64,000 nt of DNA from Ginsengibacter hankyongi. Its GTDB lineage: Bacteria; Bacteroidota; Bacteroidia; Chitinophagales; Chitinophagaceae. The translations under genes were made by a program, and so were the position numbers. Numbering within the stretch: position 1 is the stretch's first letter; each line of letters opens with the position of its first letter. Shown here piece by piece: positions 25,478-34,154 of this stretch. Under the pieces are notes generated by a model. It did not search any database, was not told the origin of the DNA, and saw only the letters and a program-made list of their open reading frames with translations. The DNA is taken from the NCBI RefSeq assembly GCF_008710285.1, contig NZ_VYQF01000007.1, forward strand, positions 62,001-126,000. Reading direction: 5' to 3'.

Positions 25478-27133
25478 ATGAAAAAAATCATTAACAATAG
25501 TGTTATACTCTTATTACTATTTGTGACTAAAGAAGGCCAGGCACAAAAGATTCACAAGGCTTACGATGTAGTAATATATGGCGCCACTTCAGCAGGTGTA
25601 ATGGCAGCAGTTGCAGCCAAACAAAATGGAACATCTGTGATGCTACTAAGTCCTGAAACGCACATAGGAGGCCTTACCAGTAATGGGTTGGGGTGGACCG
25701 ACATAGGAAATCAAACGCATCAAAAAACAATTGGCGGGCTTACCCTAAATTTTTTTCACAGGATACACAGGTACTATCAGAACGCCAAAGCCTGGAATCA
25801 GGAAACTTTGGCCAATTACCGGGAAAAGGTAACAAATTCCATTTATGAACTCACCGATAGCCTTATGTGGACCTTTGAGCCGCATGTAGCGGAAAAAGTC
25901 TTTAACAATTTTATCAGGGAGAATAAAATAACGATGAAGTTAAATCAGTGGCTGGACCGGCAGCATGGCGTTAAAAAAGAAAACGGGAAAATTGTATCCA
26001 TTACAATGTTAAATGGTGATACCTATAGTGGCAAGGTTTTCATAGATGCTACTTATGAAGGCGACTTGATGGCCGCCGCAGGCGTATCTTATACCATTGG
26101 CCGGGAACCGAATAGCAAGTATGGCGAAACAATTAATGGTATAGAAACACAATTGACCAAAGGCAATAACTTGCCACGGGGCATTGATCCTTATTTACAA
26201 AAGGGAAATGCCACAAGTGGACTTTTGCCCGGTATAAACGCTGATGCCGGTGGCAAAGACGGTGAGGGAGATAAAAAAATACAGGCCTATTGCTACCGGG
26301 TATGTCTTACAGATGCAACTTTGAACAGGGTCATGGTTGCTAAACCGGCCAACTATAAAAAAGAGGATTTTGAATTAATCATAAGGGCTGCACAAAAGGG
26401 TGTAAAAACATTTTGGAAACTCTCTCCTTTGCCCAATCGTAAAACGGATTCTAATAATGATGGCGGAGTCTCTATGGATTACATCGGTATGAATTATGAT
26501 TACCCTGAGGCCTCTTATTTAGAAAGAAAAAAAATGGATGAGGCGCATTTGTATTGGACCAAAGGTTTAATATGGACAGTGCAGCATGATCCCGGAATAC
26601 CAGCGGATGTGCAAAAAAAATACGCTTCATGGGGATTGGCGAAAGATGAATTTAAAGAAAATGAGCACATGCCATACAAGTTATATGTTAGGGAAGCCAG
26701 GCGTATGGTTAGTGATTTTGTAATGTCAGAAAGTTATTTAAAAGGAGATAAGACCGTTCCGGAATCAATTGCTATGGGAAACTATAATATGGATAGCCAT
26801 AATGTTCAACGGCATGTGACGGCAGAAGGTGATGTTCAAAATGAAGGGGATGTACAAATTGCTGTAGAGCAACCTTATCCAATATCATATAAAGCCATTA
26901 TTCCTAACGTTAAAGAATGTACGAATTTGCTAGTGCCGGTATGCTTATCTGCATCGCATATTGCTTATGGTTCCATTCGTATGGAACCAGTGTTTATGAT
27001 GTTGGGCCAATCATCCGGAATAGCTGCTTCCATCGCAGTAAAAAATAGGAAGGATGTAGAGGATATCAATTATACTGAATTGGAAAAAAAACTGTTAAGC
27101 AGTGGCCAGATATTGTCACACTCTCAAAAATGA
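25478..27133 (+). CDS. FAD-dependent oxidoreductase, second copy
   Basis: A 551-residue exported FAD_oxidored (PF12831-like) protein. Signal peptide 1-22 (ending GQAQ), Rossmann start YDVVIYGATSAGVMAAVAA (29-47), HIGGLTSNGLGWTDIG, FIDATYEGDLMAAAGVSYTIGRE, LYVREARRMVSDFVM and HIAYGSIRMEPVFMMLGQSS. It lacks the C-terminal beta domain of its neighbour and has an insertion after TDIG (KTIGGLTLNFFHRIHRYYQN). The leader and signal-peptide DNA are strikingly like those of the first copy, while the enzyme bodies are more diverged. It overlaps the MFS start by four bases (ATGA), so the two are translationally coupled. Confidence 0.9.
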   Translation: MKKIINNSVILLLLFVTKEGQAQKIHKAYDVVIYGATSAGVMAAVAAKQNGTSVMLLSPETHIGGLTSNGLGWTDIGNQTHQKTIGGLTLNFFHRIHRYYQNAKAWNQETLANYREKVTNSIYELTDSLMWTFEPHVAEKVFNNFIRENKITMKLNQWLDRQHGVKKENGKIVSITMLNGDTYSGKVFIDATYEGDLMAAAGVSYTIGREPNSKYGETINGIETQLTKGNNLPRGIDPYLQKGNATSGLLPGINADAGGKDGEGDKKIQAYCYRVCLTDATLNRVMVAKPANYKKEDFELIIRAAQKGVKTFWKLSPLPNRKTDSNNDGGVSMDYIGMNYDYPEASYLERKKMDEAHLYWTKGLIWTVQHDPGIPADVQKKYASWGLAKDEFKENEHMPYKLYVREARRMVSDFVMSESYLKGDKTVPESIAMGNYNMDSHNVQRHVTAEGDVQNEGDVQIAVEQPYPISYKAIIPNVKECTNLLVPVCLSASHIAYGSIRMEPVFMMLGQSSGIAASIAVKNRKDVEDINYTELEKKLLSSGQILSHSQK

Positions 27134-28413
27134 TAAAGTTTGCACTATTGAAATTGCGTCCGAAACTGCTGCGTTACTGTTCCCCTTACGCCTTTAGGGG
27201 ATACTCATCAAAAATTATGCTCCTTCTTATCGTCGCTGCCCTCGGTTATTTTGTTGACATCTATGATCTTCTTTTATTCAGTATCGTTCGTATTCCAAGT
27301 TTGCAATCATTGGGTTTACATGGGCAGGATGTAACAGACAATGGGATTTTTCTATTGAATGTTCAAATGGTCGGGTTGCTGGCAGGTGGGATTTTTTGGG
27401 GTATTCTAGGGGACAAGAAAGGACGGCTATCTGTTTTATTCGGTTCAATATTTTTATATTCCTTAGCTAATATAGCCAACGGGTTTACCCACTCGGTAGA
27501 AGGCTATTCCGTATGGCGTTTCATTGCGGGGTTTGGGCTGGCAGGAGAACTTGGCGCCGGCATTACACTGGTTGCCGAAATTATGCCAAGAGAAAAACGA
27601 GGGTACGCCACCACCATTGTAGCGGGCGTGGGCGTGAGCGGAGCTGTAGCAGCATTCTTTATTGCCCGGTTTTTTGACTGGCGAACCTCGTTTTTTATAG
27701 GGGGCGGCTTAGGGCTTTCACTACTGCTGTTGCGAGTCGGAATTGCTGAATCCGGAATGTTTGCAAAATCCAAAAAAGGAAACACCCGTCATGGTGATTT
27801 TTTCTCGTTGTTTACAAATAAGCAACGGTTTTTTAAATACATTAGATGTATCCTCATTGGTGTGCCTCTTTGGTTTGTGGTAGGTATTTTAATTACACTA
27901 TCTCCTGAATTTGGTAAAGTATTAGGAGTAAATGGGGATGTGAACGCTGGTGAAGCTGTGGCCTGGTGCTATGGGGGCCTGGTATTAGGAGACATTGTAA
28001 GCGGACTGCTTAGCCAGTATCTTAAAAGCAGAGTCAAAGTAGTATATATTTACCTGTTTTTATCTATCATTGCAATTTCATCCTTTTTATTTCTGCGTGA
28101 TATCAGCCTGGTATCTTTTTATTTCATCTGTTTATGCCTTGGCTTTTCTGTGGGTTATTGGGTAATCTTTATGACAATAGCTACAGAACAATTTGGAACC
28201 AATATCAGGGCAACGGTAACTACTACTGTCCCCAATTTTGTACGTGGAGCAGTCGTGCCCCTGTCCTTGCTTTTCCAATATCTTAAAAGTTTTTTTCGAG
28301 GCTCGATTATTCATGCCGGCATTGCAGTGGCGGTCTTAAGCCTTGGACTTGCTTTTTGGGCTTTAAGCAAAATGCAGGAAACATTTTTCAAGGACCTTGA
28401 TTATGTAGAATGA
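27130..28413 (+). CDS. MFS transporter
   Basis: A 427-residue inner-membrane protein with about 12 hydrophobic segments. Signature loops are FWGILGDKKGRLSVLFGS after TM2, and WRFIAGFGLAGELGAGITLVAEIMPREKRGYATT in TM4/5, typical of the metabolite:H+ symporter-type MFS branch (sialate/shikimate/aromatic-acid-like). The start overlaps the end of the second oxidoreductase (ATGA). It closes the sigma/FecR/SusCD locus and probably imports the small product made by the periplasmic enzymes. It is clearly distinct from the MFS gene at 4695 and not a close duplicate. Confidence 0.9.
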   Translation: MIKFALLKLRPKLLRYCSPYAFRGYSSKIMLLLIVAALGYFVDIYDLLLFSIVRIPSLQSLGLHGQDVTDNGIFLLNVQMVGLLAGGIFWGILGDKKGRLSVLFGSIFLYSLANIANGFTHSVEGYSVWRFIAGFGLAGELGAGITLVAEIMPREKRGYATTIVAGVGVSGAVAAFFIARFFDWRTSFFIGGGLGLSLLLLRVGIAESGMFAKSKKGNTRHGDFFSLFTNKQRFFKYIRCILIGVPLWFVVGILITLSPEFGKVLGVNGDVNAGEAVAWCYGGLVLGDIVSGLLSQYLKSRVKVVYIYLFLSIIAISSFLFLRDISLVSFYFICLCLGFSVGYWVIFMTIATEQFGTNIRATVTTTVPNFVRGAVVPLSLLFQYLKSFFRGSIIHAGIAVAVLSLGLAFWALSKMQETFFKDLDYVE

Positions 28414-28638
28414 ACACATGAATCGTTAAATGCTTTTCAAACCCGGCTCGTTGTAAAGTAAATTTAAAATAAATGCTCTTTATTAATTTAGAATTGATAA
28501 CTACCTGATCAACAAAATAAATATAAAGGATATTAAATATTCTCATAATCGTGTTGTAAACACGTTCCGGGGATCGTTTCTACTCTCCCTGTTTTTTTAA
28601 TTCATTTTATCAAAATTCGCGGTTGGATAATTCTTTCA

Positions 28639-29886
28639 TTAGCCGATTTTCTTGTCTATAATCTTTGATGAAACCTGAAACTTACGGCGGAGCGCCTGCA
28701 TGTCATTGCTTACTTTCTTATCCAGGATCTTGGCATAGATCTGGGTTGTTTGAATTTTTGTATGTCCCAACATTTTACTTATTGACTCAATCGGTACACC
28801 GTTAGTAAGTGTAACTGTGGTTGCAAAAGTGTGACGGGCCACGTGAAAGGTTAGTTTTTTATTAATTCCACATATGGCGGCAATTTCTTTGAGATATGAA
28901 TTCATTCTTTGATTGGATGGCACAGGTAATAATCTTTTACCGGCTACAGCTACGGGATGATTTGAATATTGATCGAGAATATCCAAAGCCGGCTGTAATA
29001 ATGGAATACGTGAAGGAGTCTCCGTTTTTTGCCTGTGTGTAAAAATCCATTTTTCGCCATCTATGCCGATGGAAATATTATTTGCTGTTAAATTATAAAT
29101 ATCGATGTAAGCAAGGCCCGTGTAGCAACTGAAAAGAAACAGGTCTTTTATATGTTGTAATCTTTCAATAGTAAATTCTTTTTCGTGGATCGTCTGTAGT
29201 TCCAACTCTGAAAGAAATTCTCTGTCTGTTTTCTTTGCCTTGACTTTATAAGCCATGAAAGGGTCTTTATCCAACCAGTTTTTTGAAACACATTCTCTAA
29301 CTATCTTCTTAATGTTTTTGATGTACTTGGCATTGGTATTTACATCAATATTTTTTTGGGACTTCAAATAAAATTCAAAGTCGGTAATGAATTCAAAATT
29401 TAGTTTCTTTAAATTGATATCCGCGATGTTGAATTTCCATTTCAGGAATTCTCGTATATGCCTGTACGTTGTATTATATTTTACCCAGGTTGCTTTTGAA
29501 TAGCCTTTATCGATTAATGTTTTAATATCGTTGTTGTGTTGTTGGATTATTTCCATCAACATCCGGGGCCTTTCGACTACGCCGGCATATTCTTTTTTGA
29601 AGGATTCAATTGATACAATTTCATTTCTTGCTTCAAGCCTGCTTCGGCAACTCAAAATCTTTGTCTTGATAAAAGCAAGATCGTTATTTATCATATTTGC
29701 TTCTGCGGATTTTCCTCTTACTTTTTGAGAACCCGGATTCCATCCAACAACTGATATTTCTCTTTGTGCTGAAATTTCCAATCTATTGCCGTTAATTGTT
29801 ACTCTGGCATAAATTGGAGCTTTGCCATTTTTCATACGGTTTTTCTTAATCCAGAAAAGGATTGAAAATGAGAGTTGTGTTTGCAT
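28639..29886 (-). CDS. Site-specific tyrosine recombinase (integrase)
   Basis: A 415-residue protein of normal length for Bacteroidota element integrases. It has an arm-binding N-terminal domain (about 5-90: FWIKKNRMKNGKAPIYARVT...), a SAM-like core-binding domain (about 105-210) and the catalytic domain (about 225-400) with H348-x-x-R351 (HVARHTF), H375 (GHTKIQT) and nucleophile Y384 (TQIYAKI). The box-I position normally holding arginine reads CYTGLAYIDI (A259), an alteration also known in IntDOT-type enzymes. It is transcribed away from tRNA-Asp, whose 3' end faces it, the classic position for a tRNA-targeted island. A decayed relative lies at 13.8-14.1 kb. Confidence 0.95.
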   Translation of the reverse strand: MQTQLSFSILFWIKKNRMKNGKAPIYARVTINGNRLEISAQREISVVGWNPGSQKVRGKSAEANMINNDLAFIKTKILSCRSRLEARNEIVSIESFKKEYAGVVERPRMLMEIIQQHNNDIKTLIDKGYSKATWVKYNTTYRHIREFLKWKFNIADINLKKLNFEFITDFEFYLKSQKNIDVNTNAKYIKNIKKIVRECVSKNWLDKDPFMAYKVKAKKTDREFLSELELQTIHEKEFTIERLQHIKDLFLFSCYTGLAYIDIYNLTANNISIGIDGEKWIFTHRQKTETPSRIPLLQPALDILDQYSNHPVAVAGKRLLPVPSNQRMNSYLKEIAAICGINKKLTFHVARHTFATTVTLTNGVPIESISKMLGHTKIQTTQIYAKILDKKVSNDMQALRRKFQVSSKIIDKKIG

Positions 29887-29983
29887 TGTGGTGACTTTTA
29901 AAATGAAAGAATTTTAAAGCACCTCAGACCTTCTTTATATTCGTTCGTAGCAGCGGAGAGAGCCGTGAGCCAGTTTGGCTGCA

Positions 29984-30033
29984 TTCGGTTACCCAAATAT
30001 CGGAGGTATTCAGGTAACCGAATTGCTAACCGA
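29984..30033. repeat. Inverted 11-bp repeats upstream of the integrase (att/arm-site candidate)
   Basis: ATTCGGTTACC (29984-29994) and GGTAACCGAAT (30013-30023) are perfect inverted repeats 18 bases apart; a third copy of the TAACCGAA core follows at 30026-30033. They lie between the integrase start and the tRNA-Asp 3' end, where recombinase arm-type or excisionase sites are expected. They could also be an autoregulatory operator. Confidence 0.5.
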
Positions 30034-30134
30034 ACACCTTGATCTATTTTGGTTCACCTTTGACGGTTTTAAAAGAAAAAGCCGCTAAAAACTTGCATTT
30101 TAAGCGACTTTTGTAAAGATTGTTCAAGTAGAAG

Positions 30135-30208
30135 CGGACCGGACGGGACTCGAACCCGCGACCTCTGCCGTGACAGGGCAGCATTCTAACCAACTGAACT
30201 ACCGATCC
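30135..30208 (-). tRNA. tRNA-Asp(GUC)
   Basis: The minus strand folds as a 74-nt tRNA. Acceptor GGATCGG pairs with CCGGTCC (one G-T wobble), the D-arm is AGTTCAGTTGGTTAGAATGCT, the anticodon loop is CTGTCAC with anticodon GTC, and the T-arm has GGTTCGAGTCC. The discriminator base is G73, as expected for Asp. CCA is not encoded. The 3' end faces the integrase gene, making this the probable integration target. A protein frame running across it is spurious. Confidence 0.97.
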
Positions 30209-30440
30209 ATTTTGTAATTCGGGAGCGCAAGATAATAAAATTTCAATTGAAGCAAACATCAAATCTGCTTTTCTGAAAAAATCTTTTATAATAATGGAAA
30301 TTATTTCCTCGTATTATTATTATTTCTCTGGTATTATTATTTCAATTGTGTTTGTAATAATAATTATATTTTAATTTTCACTGCGTAACTTTAGCGCCTC
30401 AAAAAATGGAACTAATTATTTTCTAATTGATAAACTTACT

Positions 30441-31415
30441 ATGTCAGTAAATTTAACCCGACAATTTTTAAATTTTGAACAGCCTATAAAAGAACTTTAT
30501 GAACATATTGAAGAAAATAAAAAATTGGCTTCAAAAAATTCCAGTTCAGAATATGATTCAATAATAGCAAAGCTCGAAGAAAGCGTACTTCAAAAAAGAA
30601 AAGAAATTACACAACATCTTACTCCATGGCAAAAGGTGCAATTAAGCCGGCATCCTGACAGGCCCTATACGCTGGAATATATTTTAAAGGTCTTCACCAA
30701 CTTTATAGAATTGCATGGCGACCGTAATGTGAAAGATGATAAAGCTATGATTGGGGGTTTCGCACAACTTGATGGCGAAACAATTATGGTAATAGGCCAG
30801 CAAAAAGGTACGAATACAAAAATGCGTCAAATGCGCAATTTCGGTATGGCAAATCCTGAGGGTTACCGCAAAGCGCTCCGTTTAATGAAACTTGCAGAAA
30901 AGTTTAATAAACCTGTTATTACGCTTATTGATACACCGGGGGCTTATCCAGGTCTCGAAGCTGAAGAGCGGGGGCAGGGTGAAGCAATAGCCAGGAATAT
31001 TTATGAAATGTTGCGGCTAAGCGTTCCCGTTATATGTGTAATAATTGGAGAAGGGGCAAGTGGTGGCGCCTTAGGAATCGGGGTTGGCGATAAAGTGCTT
31101 ATGATGGAAAATACGTGGTATTCGGTAATATCACCGGAAAGTTGCAGCAGTATTTTATGGCACAATTGGGATAAGAAAGAGGTGGCCGCAGAACAATTAA
31201 AATTAACTTCTGATGATATGCTAAAGTTTGGTCTGGTAGACGGAATAATTTCCGAGCCGGTTGGCGGAGCCCACTGGAACTATGATGAAGCCGCCGCCAA
31301 TCTTAAATCTTTTATAAAGCCGGTTCTTGAAGACTTAAAGAAAATAGAAGCAGGCGAAAGAATAAAACAAAGAATTGAAAAATTTCGCAAAATGGGATTT
31401 TGGGATGAGGAATAA
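30441..31415 (+). CDS. accA: Acetyl-CoA carboxylase carboxyltransferase subunit alpha
   Basis: A 324-residue protein of normal AccA length. With AccD it transfers the carboxyl group from biotin-carrier AccB to acetyl-CoA, giving malonyl-CoA, the first step of fatty-acid synthesis. Family landmarks are [69 protein letters not shown] and the oxyanion/CoA region [27 protein letters not shown], with [15 protein letters not shown]. No accD is adjacent, as is common in Bacteroidota. It begins the core block to the right of tRNA-Asp, and dapA follows 105 bases later. TAACTTTAG near 30388 could be a -7 box, though no good TTG is spaced upstream. Confidence 0.97.
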   Translation: MSVNLTRQFLNFEQPIKELYEHIEENKKLASKNSSSEYDSIIAKLEESVLQKRKEITQHLTPWQKVQLSRHPDRPYTLEYILKVFTNFIELHGDRNVKDDKAMIGGFAQLDGETIMVIGQQKGTNTKMRQMRNFGMANPEGYRKALRLMKLAEKFNKPVITLIDTPGAYPGLEAEERGQGEAIARNIYEMLRLSVPVICVIIGEGASGGALGIGVGDKVLMMENTWYSVISPESCSSILWHNWDKKEVAAEQLKLTSDDMLKFGLVDGIISEPVGGAHWNYDEAAANLKSFIKPVLEDLKKIEAGERIKQRIEKFRKMGFWDEE

Positions 31416-31520
31416 TATTATAATTATTTCAAAAAACTTTTGCTTCAAACCCCATCAATATTGTAATTTGCCAATTACAACAAGCTTTGACTTTATATCA
31501 AAGTAAATACTGAATAATTT

Positions 31521-32408
31521 ATGTCATTAAAAAATACATTGCAGGGCACTGGAGTTGCATTGGTAACGCCTTTTAGAAAAAATTTTGAAGTTGATTATGA
31601 TGCATTGGAAAAACTTATAGATAATCTTATAAAAAATGGCGTTGAATATCTTGTAAGTTTAGGAACCACCGGCGAAACTCCCACACTCAATAAAACCGAG
31701 ATGGTGGATATTATAAATTGTACAGTCGATAAGGTAAATCATCGTGTACCCGTGGTAGTTGGTATAGGTGGCAATAATACTGAAGAGTTGTTGAAAAGTA
31801 TTGACTTGTTTCCTTTAGATAAAACCGTTGCTGTATTAAGTTCAAGCCCAAATTATAATAAACCCTCGCAGGAAGGCATTTTTCAACATTATAAAAAATT
31901 TGCTGAGGCATGCCCTAAACCTGTTATACTATATAATGTACCCGGCAGAACCGGCAGCAATATTACTGCTGAAACAACGGTAAGACTTGCACATGAATGC
32001 GAAAATATTGCTGGAATAAAGGAGGCGAGTGGTAATATGATTCAATGCATGCATATTTTAAAAGACAGGCCGGAGGAGTTTTTGGTAGTTAGCGGAGATG
32101 ATCATCTTGCGCTTCCCTTAATTGCGTGCGGAATGGATGGGGTAATAAGCGTTGCGGCCAATTGTTTCCCGAAAGATTTTTCTGAAATGATACGTTCTGC
32201 TTTATCACTAAGCCTACACCGGGCAAGAAAACTACAATATAAATTGTTAGTTGGGATGGATCTTTTGTTTGCCGAAAATAATCCTGCCGGCGTAAAATGT
32301 TTCCTTACAGAAATGGGGATGATAGAAAATGTATTGAGACTTCCGTTAGTTCCCTTAAGCCCACAGTTTCATCAGAAGGTGAAAGAGTTTATTGTAAAAA
32401 ATTTATAA
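31521..32408 (+). CDS. dapA: 4-hydroxy-tetrahydrodipicolinate synthase
   Basis: A 295-residue TIM-barrel aldolase that condenses pyruvate with aspartate semialdehyde, the first committed step of the lysine/diaminopimelate pathway feeding peptidoglycan. Active-site features are present: GTTGETPTL (48-56) for pyruvate carboxylate binding, Y138 in YNVPGRTGSN, the Schiff-base lysine K167 in GIKEASGN, and GDDHLALPLIACGMDGVISV. The length matches the family (about 290-300). It follows accA on the same strand and faces the minus-strand rnz. Confidence 0.97.
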   Translation: MSLKNTLQGTGVALVTPFRKNFEVDYDALEKLIDNLIKNGVEYLVSLGTTGETPTLNKTEMVDIINCTVDKVNHRVPVVVGIGGNNTEELLKSIDLFPLDKTVAVLSSSPNYNKPSQEGIFQHYKKFAEACPKPVILYNVPGRTGSNITAETTVRLAHECENIAGIKEASGNMIQCMHILKDRPEEFLVVSGDDHLALPLIACGMDGVISVAANCFPKDFSEMIRSALSLSLHRARKLQYKLLVGMDLLFAENNPAGVKCFLTEMGMIENVLRLPLVPLSPQFHQKVKEFIVKNL

Positions 32409-32451
32409 TTCTTTATAGAAGGGTTATCACCCTATTTAGTATTGTAAAATG

Positions 32452-33354
32452 CTACACAAAATAGCAGACGCCTTCTTCCGCAATATCAGTATTTTCGAAG
32501 ACTTCGCGAGCTTCTGTTTTAAAGTCATCGAGCTTTTCATACATAGAGGAGAAATGGCCGATTAATAATTTTTTTACACCTGCTTTTTCCGCAATCATTG
32601 CAGCCTGTTTAGCTGTAGAATGAAACCTGTTTACCGCTTTTTCTTCAAGCGCATGGAGGTAAGTAGCCTCATGGTAAAGTAAATCCACACCGCTTATTTT
32701 ATCAATTATCTGTTCGAAATAAGTGGTATCCGCAGAATAAGCATAAGATTTTGGTGGCCTAACCGGAACAGTCACCCATTCATTTTTAATTAACTTATTA
32801 TTTTCGGTAATGTAATCCTTCCCTTCATGAAGACTTTCATAAAATGTGGTGGGGATGTTATAATTTTTTATTTTTTTGGGATCAATTTTTCTAAGATTTT
32901 TTTTCTCCCTGAATAGAAACCCCCAGCATTCAATACGATGATTTACTTTGAAACACTCCACTGCCATTTTTTTATCCTCAAATATTATTTCTTCACTGTT
33001 AATACTATGAAAGTTTAAAGTATAAGGGAGATTTGCATTACAAACATCTAACTGCAGGTTGATAATTTCTTTCAATGCTGCAGGGCCATAAACATGCAGA
33101 TCGGCCGTACGGTGATTAAGGCCTAAAGTCGTAAGCAGCCCGATAAGCCCAAAATAATGATCGCCATGTAAATGCGAAATGAAAATTTGATTGATTTTGC
33201 CGCGCTTGATTTTGTATAAATTCATTTGCATTTGAGTGCCTTCACCGCAATCAATTAAAAAAGTATGATCTAAAGTTTGCAATACCTGCGCAGTCGGATG
33301 CCGGTCGTGCGTTGGAACTGCAGAATTATTTCCCAAAATGGTTACTGAAAACAA
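32452..33354 (-). CDS. rnz: Ribonuclease Z
   Basis: A 300-residue metallo-beta-lactamase-fold endonuclease that trims tRNA 3' trailers. It begins with the typical TILGNNSAVPTHDRHPTAQVL and has the zinc motif HLHGDH (61-66) in IFISHLHGDHYFGLIGLL. Further ligands are in YSADTTYFE and in IGHFSS, with HEATY in between, as in bacterial short-form RNase Z. The length is normal. It shares its strand with the STAS-domain gene 78 bases upstream, an arrangement I believe is recurrent in Bacteroidota. It converges on dapA, with 43 bases between. Confidence 0.96.
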   Translation of the reverse strand: MFSVTILGNNSAVPTHDRHPTAQVLQTLDHTFLIDCGEGTQMQMNLYKIKRGKINQIFISHLHGDHYFGLIGLLTTLGLNHRTADLHVYGPAALKEIINLQLDVCNANLPYTLNFHSINSEEIIFEDKKMAVECFKVNHRIECWGFLFREKKNLRKIDPKKIKNYNIPTTFYESLHEGKDYITENNKLIKNEWVTVPVRPPKSYAYSADTTYFEQIIDKISGVDLLYHEATYLHALEEKAVNRFHSTAKQAAMIAEKAGVKKLLIGHFSSMYEKLDDFKTEAREVFENTDIAEEGVCYFV

Positions 33355-33432
33355 CGATAGCTATGTTTTTTAGTTTCAACAATATTGTTCTTAAGAAGCT
33401 GGTTAAGTGTCTACAGTTTCCTGCCAAATCAA

Positions 33433-33798
33433 CTAATTAAATTCTCGCTCAATCTCTTCCATTTGCACAATATCCCAGGCTTCGCTCTCGGTAACTGTTA
33501 CATTCATTAATTCGAGCAACTCTTTTTCATCAAGAAATTTTTCAACTTCGGGCTGAATATTACAAATTACCATTGAACTATTTGCCTCGTAAAATGTTTG
33601 TTGAATGGTAACGAGTGCGTTGGCAACAGATTCATCAATATCATTTACATAAGCCAGGTTGATTATAATATTTTTAATTGGTTTATTTAGAAAAGAAAGA
33701 AGGGTTTCCTTAACGTCTTCTGTCATATTAGCAGGTAAAATTGGTTCTTCTATATTAATGACGTGAAATCTTTCTTTGGTATCAATTTTGACTTTCAT
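33433..33798 (-). CDS. STAS-domain-like protein (anti-sigma factor antagonist type)
   Basis: A 121-residue single-domain protein. The beta-alpha pattern fits STAS/SpoIIAA folds: FHVINIEEPILPANMTEDVKETLLSFL, then IKNIIINLAYVNDIDESVANALVTIQQTFYEANSSMVICNIQPEVEKFLDE. The serine in NDIDESVANAL is at the loop where regulatory phosphorylation occurs in SpoIIAA-like proteins, although the canonical DSSG is not kept. The partner kinase or target is not encoded nearby. It lies upstream of rnz on the same strand and divergent from clpC. Confidence 0.78.
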   Translation of the reverse strand: MKVKIDTKERFHVINIEEPILPANMTEDVKETLLSFLNKPIKNIIINLAYVNDIDESVANALVTIQQTFYEANSSMVICNIQPEVEKFLDEKELLELMNVTVTESEAWDIVQMEEIEREFN

Positions 33799-34154
33799 GC
33801 TTAATCAGTTTTTGAATTCTAATGATTTTAAATAAGTTTGATAGTAAATTTGTGTAAGACATTCAAAGTTATTAAAAAGAAAAAGTGTTGTAAGATTAAA
33901 TTGTGTAACGTTGAATGAGGTTTTTTGTTTGGAAAAAGCGTAACGGGATAAACAATAAAATAAGTTGTAATTAAGTAAGCCGGTTATTTAAATTTAGTTT
34001 CTTTACTTTTATCAGCAATCGAACGGCTTTTTTGTATTTAAATTTCCTTTCTTTTTAACCTTTTATTATATTGTTTTCAACACGCTGTGCATTGTTTTTA
34101 AGAACTGGTAATAGAATTTATTCGTTATTATTGTAAAGTATTAAATTGTTTTAA
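33799..34154. other. Divergent promoter region between the STAS gene and clpC
   Basis: This 356-base gap is very AT-rich and carries no gene-like frame or stable hairpin that I can see. It must contain the promoters of both the minus-strand STAS/rnz unit and the plus-strand clpC, but I find no box pair good enough to place. Confidence 0.5.

Noticed and set aside
30044-30262. 72-codon frame across tRNA-Asp
   Set aside because: Its middle is the tRNA sequence itself (the GFESRP peptide is the usual tRNA T-arm artefact).
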